A stretch of 64,000 nt of DNA from an uncultured Pelagibacteraceae bacterium (GTDB lineage Bacteria > Pseudomonadota > Alphaproteobacteria > Pelagibacterales > Pelagibacteraceae). Position 1 is the stretch's first letter. Every line of letters starts with the position of its first letter. The notes under the pieces were generated by a model. That model did not search any database, was not told the origin of the DNA, and saw only the letters and a list, made by a program, of their open reading frames with translations. Position numbers and translations under genes: made by a program. The stretch spans positions 248,001 to 312,000 of the forward strand of contig CACJLJ010000001.1 in the NCBI GenBank assembly GCA_902594235.1, given 5' to 3'. Of the stretch, positions 38,508 to 47,099 are shown piece after piece.

Positions 38508-40162
38508 TAATTATCTTTTACCATATCACTTTTCATTTCATCACCAAAATACTTTAAAATATTCATAATGGGAGTTGGTATGGCACCACAAAGGGCACAT
38601 AAACAGCCTTTTTGCATAGTTACCAATAATTCATTTAATAATTTCAATGGAATTTTGGCAGTCTTTTGTTTAGCCTGATCAAACATTTCTTTTCCTCTAT
38701 AAGATCCAAGTCTTCCAGGAAAACATTTGCCACATGATTCTTCTGCTGAGAATTCAAATAAGTGATGAATATATTTGGTCATTGGAAAATCTTTTGGAAT
38801 ACTTACAACACTTGCATGTCCCAACATAAATCCCTTTGCAGTAAATTCTTGAAAATCTAAATTTAAGTTATTAATTTCTGTTAGAGGAACTACTCCACCT
38901 AAAGGACCGCCAATTTGAAATGCTTTTATTTCTTCTTTGTATCCACCACCAATTTCATTAAATATTTTTTTCATTGGAGTGCCCATGTCTATTTCATAAA
39001 CACCAGGATTATTAAAAAAACTGTCCAAACAAACTAATTTAGTACCTGCTGATTTCTTATTTCCAATTGATGAAAATTTATTTGCTCCATTGATTAATAT
39101 TCCAGATGCAGCAGCTAAAGTCTCAACATTGTTAACAACTGTAGGTTTTTTATAAAGTCCTTCAGTGACAGGGAATGGTGGTCTTACATCTACCTCAGCT
39201 CTTCTTCCTTCAATTGATGCAATTAGTGCAGTTTCTTCTCCACAAATATATGCACCTTGTCCAATACAAATCCCCAAATCAAATGAAAAATTCGTTCCTA
39301 AAATATTTTCTCCTAAGAGTCCCAACTTTTTAAGTTCATTTATACTTCCATTTATTGCTTCAATAGATTTAGGATATTCTCCTCTAATATATAAAACACC
39401 TTCATTACTTCCTATTACGAAACCACATATTACCATTCCAAAAATAACTTTTAAAGGTTGATCCTCCAACAAATATCTATCTGAGAAGGCACCTGAGTCA
39501 CCTTCATCAGCATTACAGATAACATATTTTTTATCTCCTTTAGCTTTGCTACAAAAATCCCATTTCATTCCTGTAGGAAAACCAGCACCACCTCTTCCAG
39601 TTAAATTTGAGTCTAGTAATGATTTTATAATTTCTTTTTTATCTATTTTAAGAAATTTGCTCAATTGATCTTTGAATTGATCAGTAGATGAAAGTTTATC
39701 ATCCATTAAGAAACTTGTTGTTGCGTAACTTTTTGAAAAAAATTTTTCCTGTTTTATGTCTTCACCTTTTAAAATTTGATCTATTTTTTCAATATCTTTT
39801 CCAGCATAATTTTCTCCATCATAGTGAAATGCATGGTTCTCATAACAATGTCCTAAACAGAACATTTCTCCAACCTTATCATCACCTAATTTTTCTTTTA
39901 GTTTATCTTTTAATTTTTCTTGAGTTCCTGCACACATACAAGCACTTCCATTACAAACAAAAGCTTTTTTTTCTCTATGTGAAGGTCTTAAAAATTCATA
40001 GAAACTTTCAGCACCATGAATAGTTGATACCCCTAAATTATATTCTTTTGCAATTTCTTTAATATCTTTTGGTGAGTCATTAAGTACATTTTCAGACATT
40101 TTTTTAAATAAGTTATTTTTCAAACCAATTCTTCCAGATAAATTACTTATATTTTTGGACAC
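38507..40162 (-). CDS. Formate dehydrogenase diaphorase subunit, NuoE-NuoF fusion
   Basis: NADH-forming part of the cytoplasmic formate dehydrogenase. 551 residues: residues about 1-150 are NuoE-like with [2Fe-2S] cysteines (CNGSACMC and CLGHC); the rest is NuoF-like with the FMN/NAD region GRGGAGFPTGMKWDF and GAYICGEETALIASIEG. The [4Fe-4S] motif reads ESCGKCFPGR (Cys477, Cys480, Gly483), where the third cysteine of the usual CxxCxxC is glycine; downstream CLCALC (520, 522, 525) has extra cysteines. The fused layout matches Fdh1B of methylotrophs rather than separate FdsG and FdsB. Confidence 0.94.
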   Translation of the reverse strand: MSKNISNLSGRIGLKNNLFKKMSENVLNDSPKDIKEIAKEYNLGVSTIHGAESFYEFLRPSHREKKAFVCNGSACMCAGTQEKLKDKLKEKLGDDKVGEMFCLGHCYENHAFHYDGENYAGKDIEKIDQILKGEDIKQEKFFSKSYATTSFLMDDKLSSTDQFKDQLSKFLKIDKKEIIKSLLDSNLTGRGGAGFPTGMKWDFCSKAKGDKKYVICNADEGDSGAFSDRYLLEDQPLKVIFGMVICGFVIGSNEGVLYIRGEYPKSIEAINGSINELKKLGLLGENILGTNFSFDLGICIGQGAYICGEETALIASIEGRRAEVDVRPPFPVTEGLYKKPTVVNNVETLAAASGILINGANKFSSIGNKKSAGTKLVCLDSFFNNPGVYEIDMGTPMKKIFNEIGGGYKEEIKAFQIGGPLGGVVPLTEINNLNLDFQEFTAKGFMLGHASVVSIPKDFPMTKYIHHLFEFSAEESCGKCFPGRLGSYRGKEMFDQAKQKTAKIPLKLLNELLVTMQKGCLCALCGAIPTPIMNILKYFGDEMKSDMVKDN

Positions 40163-40177
40163 CGCAAAATTCCTTTT

Positions 40178-41017
40178 TTAATTCACCATAACTTTTTGTT
40201 TATTTGTGTAAATATTAAAACTATCATCTTTTACGAAACCTACCAAGGTCATGTCAAATCTATTCGCAAGATCTATTGCTAGGCTAGTTGGCGCACCTAC
40301 ACCAATCATTATTCCTATATTGGTCATTAAAACTTTTTGAACTAATTCAAAATTTAGGCGTCCAGAGCATGTGATAAATTGGTCATTTGGCTTTAGGTAG
40401 TTGTTGATTAATGAATCACCGATCATTTTATCTAATGCATTATGTCTTCCCACATCTTCTCTTAAAGAAATTAAACTACCATCTGATGAGAATAATCCAC
40501 TAGCGTGAATACCACCAGTTTTTGCAAATTCAGATTGATTTTTTTTGAGTATCGAAGGTGAATTGATTATAATTTTTTTAGATAATTTTGGATTTGATTT
40601 AGGAGTTTTATCTTTTTTAATAATTTCTAAAGAATCAAGAGAAGACTTTCCACATACACCGCAGGATGAGTTTGTAAGAAAATCTCTTTTTATTTTCGAA
40701 ATATTTACATTTTGTGAGTTATTCAAAGTAACAAGAATTTTATTTTGAATATTGTATTGGCCCACTTTATCACCAAAACTCTCTATACTTTTAATATCTT
40801 TTATGTCTTGAATAATTTGCTCATTAAACAGAAATCCTCTAACTAAATCCTTATCATGTCCTGGGGTTCGCATAGTTATAGATAAACTTTTTAATATCCA
40901 TTTTTCATTCTCTTTAAACTTTAAAGAAACTTCTAACGGTTCTTCGATAGATATTAAATCTTCTATATTATCTAGTTTTCCATTTGTAAATTTTGTAACT
41001 TTATATTTAGAATTCAT
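40178..41017 (-). CDS. fdhD: Formate dehydrogenase accessory sulfurtransferase FdhD
   Basis: Moves sulfur onto the molybdenum cofactor of formate dehydrogenase. 279 residues; the functional cysteine loop SSCGVCG has Cys119 and Cys122. Other typical parts are MRTPGHDKDLVRGFL and TGGIHASGLF...REDVGRHNALDKMIG. It lies 15 bases upstream of the diaphorase gene and 4 bases downstream of the HPP gene, all in one minus-strand operon. Confidence 0.95.
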   Translation of the reverse strand: MNSKYKVTKFTNGKLDNIEDLISIEEPLEVSLKFKENEKWILKSLSITMRTPGHDKDLVRGFLFNEQIIQDIKDIKSIESFGDKVGQYNIQNKILVTLNNSQNVNISKIKRDFLTNSSCGVCGKSSLDSLEIIKKDKTPKSNPKLSKKIIINSPSILKKNQSEFAKTGGIHASGLFSSDGSLISLREDVGRHNALDKMIGDSLINNYLKPNDQFITCSGRLNFELVQKVLMTNIGIMIGVGAPTSLAIDLANRFDMTLVGFVKDDSFNIYTNKQKVMVN

Positions 41018-41021
41018 TTTA

Positions 41022-41498
41022 TTATTTTAGAGGATAGTTTTTTTTTAATATAAATTTGTTAACAATAATGGCTAAAAAAATTATTATAAAACATCCGGAG
41101 ATGATAGGAAAAAGTAAATAGTCATATGATACGCTACCTATTATAACCATTATCGGATTACCCCCAGCTGGAGGATGTACCACATTTAGCAATATCATAA
41201 AAAAAATTCCTACACCCACTGCAATAGCAATATTGATATATATTGGAAGTGGAATTAAATTTACAAAAATAACTCCAACTAAAGCTGTTACTAAGTGTCC
41301 AAAAAAAACATTTCGTGGTTGAGCAAACGGGCTTTCTGGAAAGCCAAACAATAAAACCATTGATGATCCAAATGATCCAGCCAAGAATAAGCCTAAAGCA
41401 CTTTTGTAAGTAAGAACAGTTAATAAACCGATAGTGAAAGCTGAAAAGAAACCGGCTATTAAAGCTTTTTTAAAAATTTCTTTATTAAATTTAATCAT
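41022..41498 (-). CDS. HPP family integral membrane protein
   Basis: 158 residues, four hydrophobic helices and the family signature VVHPPAGGNPIMVIIG. HPP proteins have been linked to nitrite transport in plastids and cyanobacteria, but most are uncharacterised. It is embedded between fdhD and the U-type scaffold gene (8-base overlap), an unexpected position. A transported substrate related to formate dehydrogenase, for example formate or an oxyanion, is conceivable only from context. Confidence 0.82.
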   Translation of the reverse strand: MIKFNKEIFKKALIAGFFSAFTIGLLTVLTYKSALGLFLAGSFGSSMVLLFGFPESPFAQPRNVFFGHLVTALVGVIFVNLIPLPIYINIAIAVGVGIFFMILLNVVHPPAGGNPIMVIIGSVSYDYLLFPIISGCFIIIFLAIIVNKFILKKNYPLK

Positions 41499-41889
41499 TA
41501 AGTGCTTTATTAACAGTTCTCAATGGAAGTAATAGACATTCTTTTCTTGATATATTTTTTTTATCAAAAAGTTCTTTAAAACTTATCCATTTTTTTTCTA
41601 AATTTATTTTAGTATTTTCAAAAATATTTTCACAAGTATTTATAAAATCTTTTACCTCATTTAAATTTTTATTTTTAATATTTTGCGAAAGAAGACTTAC
41701 AGATGCTTGACAATAAATACATGACTTACACTGATAACCCATGTCTATAACTTTATCATTTTTGATAATAAGACTAATTTCCATCTCATCACCACAAATT
41801 GGATTTTTATTTTTTGATTTATGAGTATGTTTATCGAGAATTTTATTGTTCTCAGTATTTGAAGCTATTTCTAAAATCCGTAAATCCAT
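41491..41889 (-). CDS. U-type Fe-S cluster assembly scaffold protein (IscU/SufU-like)
   Basis: 132 residues with the three scaffold cysteines and the Asp of the U fold: NPICGDEME (Cys32, Asp34), CKSCIYCQASVSLL (Cys57 aligned with the second ligand, plus Cys54 and Cys60) and RKECLLLPL (Cys118). It is the first gene of the formate dehydrogenase operon, whose two enzyme subunits need many clusters, so a dedicated assembly role is likely. The general housekeeping scaffold may be elsewhere. It is divergent from mobA. Confidence 0.82.
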   Translation of the reverse strand: MDLRILEIASNTENNKILDKHTHKSKNKNPICGDEMEISLIIKNDKVIDMGYQCKSCIYCQASVSLLSQNIKNKNLNEVKDFINTCENIFENTKINLEKKWISFKELFDKKNISRKECLLLPLRTVNKALND

Positions 41890-41932
41890 ATTATCTCTTT
41901 AAATCAAATTTTAATGTTTTATATTTTGTTTT

Positions 41933-42550
41933 ATGGATCATAACAATATTTTAGCAGTAGTACTAGCAGGAGGTAAGTCCAGAAGATTTGGAAGAGATAA
42001 ATCACAAGTTAAATTAGGTGATAAAATACTCATTGATTACATTTTAACTGAAATAATTGATCTTTATAAAGATATTTTGATTGTGACAAATGAACCAATC
42101 AAATTTTTAAATTCAAATAAAATTTCTCTAACCAGTGACATTCAAAAAGGTCTTGGACCACTAGGAGGAATATTTAGTGCAATGAAATGGGCAAAGGATA
42201 ATAAAAAAAATTACGAATGGATATCAACATTTCCAATCGATACTCCTTTTTTTAAAAAAGAACATTTAAGTAAATTTTATAAAGAGATAAATTTAGATAA
42301 AAGTAATTTATTTTTTATGAAGTCAAAAAATACAAGACACAATATTTTTGGATTATGGTCGTTAAAATTACTTGAAAAATTAGAACTTGCGTTAGAAAAA
42401 GGTGATAGAAAAGTAGAGCATTGGGCTAATGAAATAGGTGTAAAAACAATTGATTTTGAATATGAAAATAATAAAGATCCCTTTTTTAACATTAATACTG
42501 AGGAAGAATTAGAAACTGCTAAAAAATTATTAAAAAATGATAAGTTATAA
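41933..42550 (+). CDS. mobA: Molybdenum cofactor guanylyltransferase
   Basis: Attaches GMP to molybdopterin, giving the guanine dinucleotide cofactor needed by formate dehydrogenase. 205 residues; nucleotide-binding signature LAGGKSRRFGRDK (12-24), then DIQKGLGPLGGIFSAMKWA and FPIDTPFF with a metal-binding Asp. Divergent from the fdh operon and overlapping moeA by 14 bases. TATATT at 41920-41925 lies 7 bases before the ATG; no Shine-Dalgarno is visible. Confidence 0.93.
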   Translation: MDHNNILAVVLAGGKSRRFGRDKSQVKLGDKILIDYILTEIIDLYKDILIVTNEPIKFLNSNKISLTSDIQKGLGPLGGIFSAMKWAKDNKKNYEWISTFPIDTPFFKKEHLSKFYKEINLDKSNLFFMKSKNTRHNIFGLWSLKLLEKLELALEKGDRKVEHWANEIGVKTIDFEYENNKDPFFNINTEEELETAKKLLKNDKL

Positions 42551-43790
42551 TAAATCAAAAAATATCTTAAAAGATTCTATAATTAAGTTAGATGAGGAAT
42601 TTGTAAATACTGACAAATGTCTAAATCGAGTAACGTCAAAAAATATCTATGTTCAATCATATTATCCGGCTGGAGATAATGCAGCTTTTGATGGTTATGC
42701 AATAAAATCTAATGATACAAATAGATTAAATAAAAAGATTTATAAAAAATTTAGAATTATTGGTTCAATTGCAGCAGGAAGCAAACCCTTAAAAAAAAAA
42801 ATTCAAAAGTTTCAAACTGTTGAGATCATGACTGGTGCATTAGTACCAAAATCTTTTGATACAATAATTCCAATTGAAAAAATTGATTTTTACCCAAATA
42901 AAAAAAAACCAAAATATATTTTATTGAAAAAGAAAATTTTAAGATTTGAGCATATAAGATTTAAAGGGTCTGATTATAAAAAGGATGACCTATTAATATC
43001 AAAAGGAACAATTTTACAATCTAATCATATATTAGCGTTAAAAACATTTGGAATTAAAAAAATTAAAGTTAAAAAAAAACCTCAAATTTTATTTTTTTCA
43101 ACTGGTAACGAAATTACAAATAAGAAAAAGATTTCTGATTGGGAAGTAAGAAATTCTAATCGTTATTACATACAGTCATTAAATCAGAATTTTTTATTCA
43201 ATTTTAAAGATGGTGGAATCTTAAGAGATAACCAAAGTAATAAATTTAAATCTAACATAAATAAAATGCTAAATTCAAAAATTGATTTAATAATTACCTC
43301 TGGCGCTGTTTCTGCCGGAAAATTTGATTTTGTTCCTAATACAATTAAGAATTTTAAATTATCAAATTATTTTAAAAGTGTCAAAATTAGGCCAGGCAAA
43401 CCTATTATGTTTGCAAAAATAAAAGGAAAGCCCAAAGTAGTTTTTGGTTTGCCGGGAAATCCAATTTCTTCAGCTGCATGTTTTCGATTCTTTGTTTATC
43501 CGTATCTAAGAAGTTTGCTTGGTATGAAAGAGGAGCTCCCTTTTAAAGCAATTTTAAAAAATGAATTTGTAAAAAAAAAAGATTTTACTCGTTTTGTTAA
43601 AAGTAAATTGATTACAACTAAAAATGGTAAATTAGAGGTCAAAATTTTAAAAGGTCAGGAATCATTTAGAATTAAATCGTTTATTCACTCTAATATTTGG
43701 GTAATGCTTCCCTCAGGTAAATCAAAATTTAAAAAAGGTGAAATCGTAGATTGTTTTTTTCCAAATCATTCAAATAAAATTTTATTCTAA
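42537..43790 (+). CDS. moeA: Molybdopterin molybdenumtransferase
   Basis: Inserts molybdenum into molybdopterin-AMP. 417 residues: PAGDNAAFDGYAIKS, AGSKPLKKKIQKFQTVEIMTGALVPKSFDTIIPIE, FSTGNEI, IITSGAVSAGKFDFVP and RPGKPIMFAKIKGKPKVVFGLPGNPISS with the C-terminal barrel. Very lysine-rich, like other genes here. Coupled to mobA by overlap. With FdhD and MobA it supplies the cofactor for the neighbouring dehydrogenase; moaA-E are not in this window. Confidence 0.95.
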   Translation: MISYNKSKNILKDSIIKLDEEFVNTDKCLNRVTSKNIYVQSYYPAGDNAAFDGYAIKSNDTNRLNKKIYKKFRIIGSIAAGSKPLKKKIQKFQTVEIMTGALVPKSFDTIIPIEKIDFYPNKKKPKYILLKKKILRFEHIRFKGSDYKKDDLLISKGTILQSNHILALKTFGIKKIKVKKKPQILFFSTGNEITNKKKISDWEVRNSNRYYIQSLNQNFLFNFKDGGILRDNQSNKFKSNINKMLNSKIDLIITSGAVSAGKFDFVPNTIKNFKLSNYFKSVKIRPGKPIMFAKIKGKPKVVFGLPGNPISSAACFRFFVYPYLRSLLGMKEELPFKAILKNEFVKKKDFTRFVKSKLITTKNGKLEVKILKGQESFRIKSFIHSNIWVMLPSGKSKFKKGEIVDCFFPNHSNKILF

Positions 43791-43841
43791 AACATCTCAT
43801 TTTTGTTGTAGTTGAAATAAATAACAATTATTAATTCAATA

Positions 43842-44747
43842 ATGATTGAACTGAAAAATGAAAAAATAGCCGTGCCAGTTGTTTTGTTTGCTGGTATTCT
43901 TTGGTCATTTGGTCCTCTAGTAGTTAGATATATGCAAGATCCACATGTTGTTCCTTGGCAATATATTTTTGGTAGAGGTTTGACAATTTTTATTATCTTA
44001 AATCTTTATTTATACTTTGAAGAGGGAGTTAATTTTTATAAAAATTATAAAAAAATTGGTAAATCTGGACTTATTGGTGGAATTGGCCTTGGAGTGGCAA
44101 TGATTTCATTCATCTATTCAATTACTAATACTTCTGCAGCAATTACACTTTTATGCTTAGCTGCAATGCCTTTTTTTACTGCCTTGTTAGCATTTTTGTT
44201 TTTAAAAGAAAGAATTTCATTAAATGTTTGGATATCAATTATCATTGCTTCAATTGGAATAATAATTATGGCAGTTGGTAATACTGAAAAAAATTCTTTA
44301 ATAGGGTTTATTTTTGGTATCACATCATCAATTGGTTTTTCCGTTTTTTCAGTAACTCTTCGATGGAGAAAAGAAACTCCAAAATTTACAACTGTGGCAA
44401 TAGCAGGTTTATTTTGTTTTATTATAGCTACAATTATGATTTTAGCGAAAGGCCAAACATTTTTTGCATCGAGCTATAATAGTGCAATGTTTTCGCTACA
44501 TGGCACATTGGTATGTTTAGGTCTTATTTTATATTCAATTGGATCAAAAGCAATTCCTGCAGCTGAACTTACTTTATTATCATTAACAGAAGTTATAGGT
44601 GGTATTTTTTGGGTTTGGTTACCACTTTTTGGTATTAATGAAGTTCCATCAACTAATACAATAGTTGGAGGATTTTTTCTTTTTATCTCATTAATTTATT
44701 ATAGTCTTATAATGCGGTGGAATAAAAGATACATTGCTCTCAATTAA
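43842..44747 (+). CDS. DMT superfamily (EamA) permease next to creatinase
   Basis: 301 residues, about ten transmembrane helices in two EamA repeats (TNTSAAITLLCLAAMPFFTALLAFLFLKE; IPAAELTLLSLTEVIGGIFWVWLPLFG). It starts a three-gene run: creatinase begins 11 bases after its stop and the amidinotransferase follows immediately. It is therefore the best local candidate to move creatine, guanidinoacetate, or a product such as urea; this is inference from position only. Preceded by a 51-base AT-rich gap after moeA. Confidence 0.85.
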   Translation: MIELKNEKIAVPVVLFAGILWSFGPLVVRYMQDPHVVPWQYIFGRGLTIFIILNLYLYFEEGVNFYKNYKKIGKSGLIGGIGLGVAMISFIYSITNTSAAITLLCLAAMPFFTALLAFLFLKERISLNVWISIIIASIGIIIMAVGNTEKNSLIGFIFGITSSIGFSVFSVTLRWRKETPKFTTVAIAGLFCFIIATIMILAKGQTFFASSYNSAMFSLHGTLVCLGLILYSIGSKAIPAAELTLLSLTEVIGGIFWVWLPLFGINEVPSTNTIVGGFFLFISLIYYSLIMRWNKRYIALN

Positions 44748-44758
44748 ATCTATAATTT

Positions 44759-45976
44759 ATGGAACGACCTGATTTTTTTACATTAAAAAATGGTGAAAAA
44801 GCAAAACTCCCATTCTCAAAAAAGGAATATGAGCAAAGGTTGAGTAAGCTTAGATTTTTAATGGATAAGTTAAATCTTGATATGATAATTTTAACTTCAA
44901 TGCATAATATTGCTTATTATACTGGTTTTATTTATTGCTCATTTGGTAGACCCTATGGGTGTGTAATTACTGACAAAAAAATATCTACTATTTCTGCAAA
45001 TATAGACTCTAGCCAACCTTGGAGGAGATCGCATTGTGAGAATGTAATTTATACTGATTGGAAAAAAGATAACTTTTTAAAAGCTATTGTATCGATTATT
45101 GGAAGAGATGATCCTCCCAAAAACATAGGAATAGAAAATGACCATGTAACATTAGATGTTAATGAAAAAATTCAATCTATTTTTTCATTTTCTGTTTTAA
45201 AAGATGTTTCTAAAGACCTTATGAAGCTTAGAATGATAAAATCAAATGAAGAAATAGAAATAATTAAAAATGGTGCAAGAATTGCTGACATAGGGGGAGA
45301 AGAAATTGTAAAAAATATAAAAGAGGGTGCAACTGAATTAGAAATTGCAATAACTGGAAGGGATAAAATGGAAAGAGAAATTGCAAAAACTTATCCAGAT
45401 GCTGAATATATGGATACCTGGGTATGGTTTCAATCTGGAATTAATACAGATGGTGCACATAATCCAAAAACAAATCGTAAATTATTAAATGGTGATATTT
45501 TATCTTTAAATACTTTTCCAATGATCTCAGGATATTATACTGCTCTTGAAAGAACATTATTTTTAAATTCTGTAGATGATGAGTCTCTAAAGGTCTGGGA
45601 AGCAAATATTAAAGTTCATAAAAGAGGTTTGGAATTAATTAAACCAGGGGTTAAATGTTCAGATATTTGTAACGAGTTAAATGAATTATTTGCTGAACTA
45701 GGATACTTACAATATCGAACTTTTGGATATGGACATTCTTTTGGGGTGCTTTCACATTTTTATGGAAGAGAGTCAGGTTTAGAGCTTAGAGAAGATATTG
45801 ATACTGTTTTGGAGGAGAATATGGTTATTTCAATGGAACCCATGATCTTAATCCCAGACGGAAAACCGGGTTCAGGAGGTTATAGAGAACACGATATCTT
45901 AATTATAAAAAAAGATGGTACCGAAAATATTACTAAGTTTCCATTTGGACCAGAACACAATATTATTAAAGAGTAA
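44759..45976 (+). CDS. Creatinase (creatine amidinohydrolase)
   Basis: Predicted to hydrolyse creatine to sarcosine and urea. 405 residues, the length of Pseudomonas creatinase (about 403). It has the pita-bread fold of M24 proteins but not their metal ligands. Stretches matching creatinase as I recall it: YYTGFIYCSFGRPYG, ISANIDSSQPWRR, DTWVWFQSGINTDGAHNP with the catalytic His (His234; His232 in P. putida), GYYTALERTLFL (Glu264), TFGYGHSFGVLSH and SMEPMILIPDGKPGSGGYREHDIL. An Xaa-Pro dipeptidase is less likely for that reason. Related guanidino hydrolase activity, such as on guanidinoacetate, remains possible. One base separates it from the amidinotransferase. Confidence 0.88.
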   Translation: MERPDFFTLKNGEKAKLPFSKKEYEQRLSKLRFLMDKLNLDMIILTSMHNIAYYTGFIYCSFGRPYGCVITDKKISTISANIDSSQPWRRSHCENVIYTDWKKDNFLKAIVSIIGRDDPPKNIGIENDHVTLDVNEKIQSIFSFSVLKDVSKDLMKLRMIKSNEEIEIIKNGARIADIGGEEIVKNIKEGATELEIAITGRDKMEREIAKTYPDAEYMDTWVWFQSGINTDGAHNPKTNRKLLNGDILSLNTFPMISGYYTALERTLFLNSVDDESLKVWEANIKVHKRGLELIKPGVKCSDICNELNELFAELGYLQYRTFGYGHSFGVLSHFYGRESGLELREDIDTVLEENMVISMEPMILIPDGKPGSGGYREHDILIIKKDGTENITKFPFGPEHNIIKE

Positions 45977-45977
45977 A

Positions 45978-47099
45978 ATGAATAATAAAAAAGTCATTGT
46001 AAACAGTTGGAACGAATGGGACCCTCTTAAACATGTAATAGTAGGTAGGGCTGATGGAACCTGTATACCTGCCCCTGAGCCTGCTCTTGATGCAAAAGTT
46101 CCAGAAGACTCTGATATGAGAGGGCAATTCGGTCCAAGAACTAAAGATACTGTTGATAAAGCTAATCAACTTTTAGACGATTTTGCCAACATACTAAAAA
46201 AAAGAGGAATAAAAGTTGATAGACCAACACCAATTCAGTTTAATCAAAAAACATCTACACCAGATTGGGAGGCAGAAACTATGTTTGGCTGTATGCCGCC
46301 TAGAGATGTCTTGCTTACAGTGGGAAATGAAATTTTGGAGGCAACTATGAGTTATAGGTGTCGTTGGTTTGAATATTTGTGTTATAGACCACTTTTAAAA
46401 GATTATTACAATAATGATCCTAATATGAGACATGAGTCTGCGCCAAAACCTAGACTTACAGATGCAGATTATAGAAAAGATTACTTATCAGACAAAATCG
46501 GTATCCAAAAAAGACTTAAATGGACTGAAGATAAATTTTTTGTAACTACAGAAGAAGAGCCATTATTTGATGCTGCTGATGTGTTAAGATTTGGAAAAGA
46601 TTTAGTAGTTCAGCATGGTTTTACAACAAATTTAAAAGGTATTGATTGGTTAAAAAGACATTATAAAGATCACAGGGTTCATGCTGTAAATTTTCCTGGC
46701 GACCCTTACCCAATTCATATTGACGCAACTTTTACACCAATAAAAGAAGGGCTGATCATAAATAATCCTCAAAGAAGGCTACCAATTAAACAAAGAAAAT
46801 TATTTGAAAATAATGGATGGGAAATAATTGATGCAGCTCAACCAGCGCACAATGAACCACCGCCACTTTGTTATTCATCTGTTTGGCTTTCAATGAATGT
46901 TTTAGTTTTAGATCCAAAAACAGTTTGTGTAGAAAAAAGTGAAATTTATCAAGCAGAACAATTAGATAAATTGGGAATGGAAGTAATCCCTGTTAGATTA
47001 AGAGATGCGTATGCTTTTGGCGGAGGACTTCATTGTTGTACAGCAGATGTTTATAGGGAAGGAGAATTAAAAGATTATTTTCCTAAACAAAAAAATTAG
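45978..47099 (+). CDS. Glycine amidinotransferase (AGAT) family
   Basis: Amidinotransferase predicted to exchange the amidino group between arginine and glycine, giving guanidinoacetate and ornithine, or the reverse. 373 residues; it resembles vertebrate AGAT: FDAADVLRFGKDLVVQ (Asp198), PIHIDATF (His247), a WLSMNVLVLD block and GGGLHCCTADV (Cys353). The Asp-His spacing of 49 residues equals that of human AGAT (254 and 303), and the catalytic Cys follows at a similar distance. The frame is open to 45915, but the ATG at 45978 just after the creatinase stop gives the natural N-terminus MNNKKVIVNSWNEWDPL. Acceptor specificity is not certain. Confidence 0.88.
   Translation: MNNKKVIVNSWNEWDPLKHVIVGRADGTCIPAPEPALDAKVPEDSDMRGQFGPRTKDTVDKANQLLDDFANILKKRGIKVDRPTPIQFNQKTSTPDWEAETMFGCMPPRDVLLTVGNEILEATMSYRCRWFEYLCYRPLLKDYYNNDPNMRHESAPKPRLTDADYRKDYLSDKIGIQKRLKWTEDKFFVTTEEEPLFDAADVLRFGKDLVVQHGFTTNLKGIDWLKRHYKDHRVHAVNFPGDPYPIHIDATFTPIKEGLIINNPQRRLPIKQRKLFENNGWEIIDAAQPAHNEPPPLCYSSVWLSMNVLVLDPKTVCVEKSEIYQAEQLDKLGMEVIPVRLRDAYAFGGGLHCCTADVYREGELKDYFPKQKN

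Noticed and set aside
44759-45976. Xaa-Pro aminopeptidase (M24 peptidase)
   Set aside because: The fold is M24, but the metal ligands are not in place and the NTDGAHNP and SMEPMI-type stretches match creatinase.
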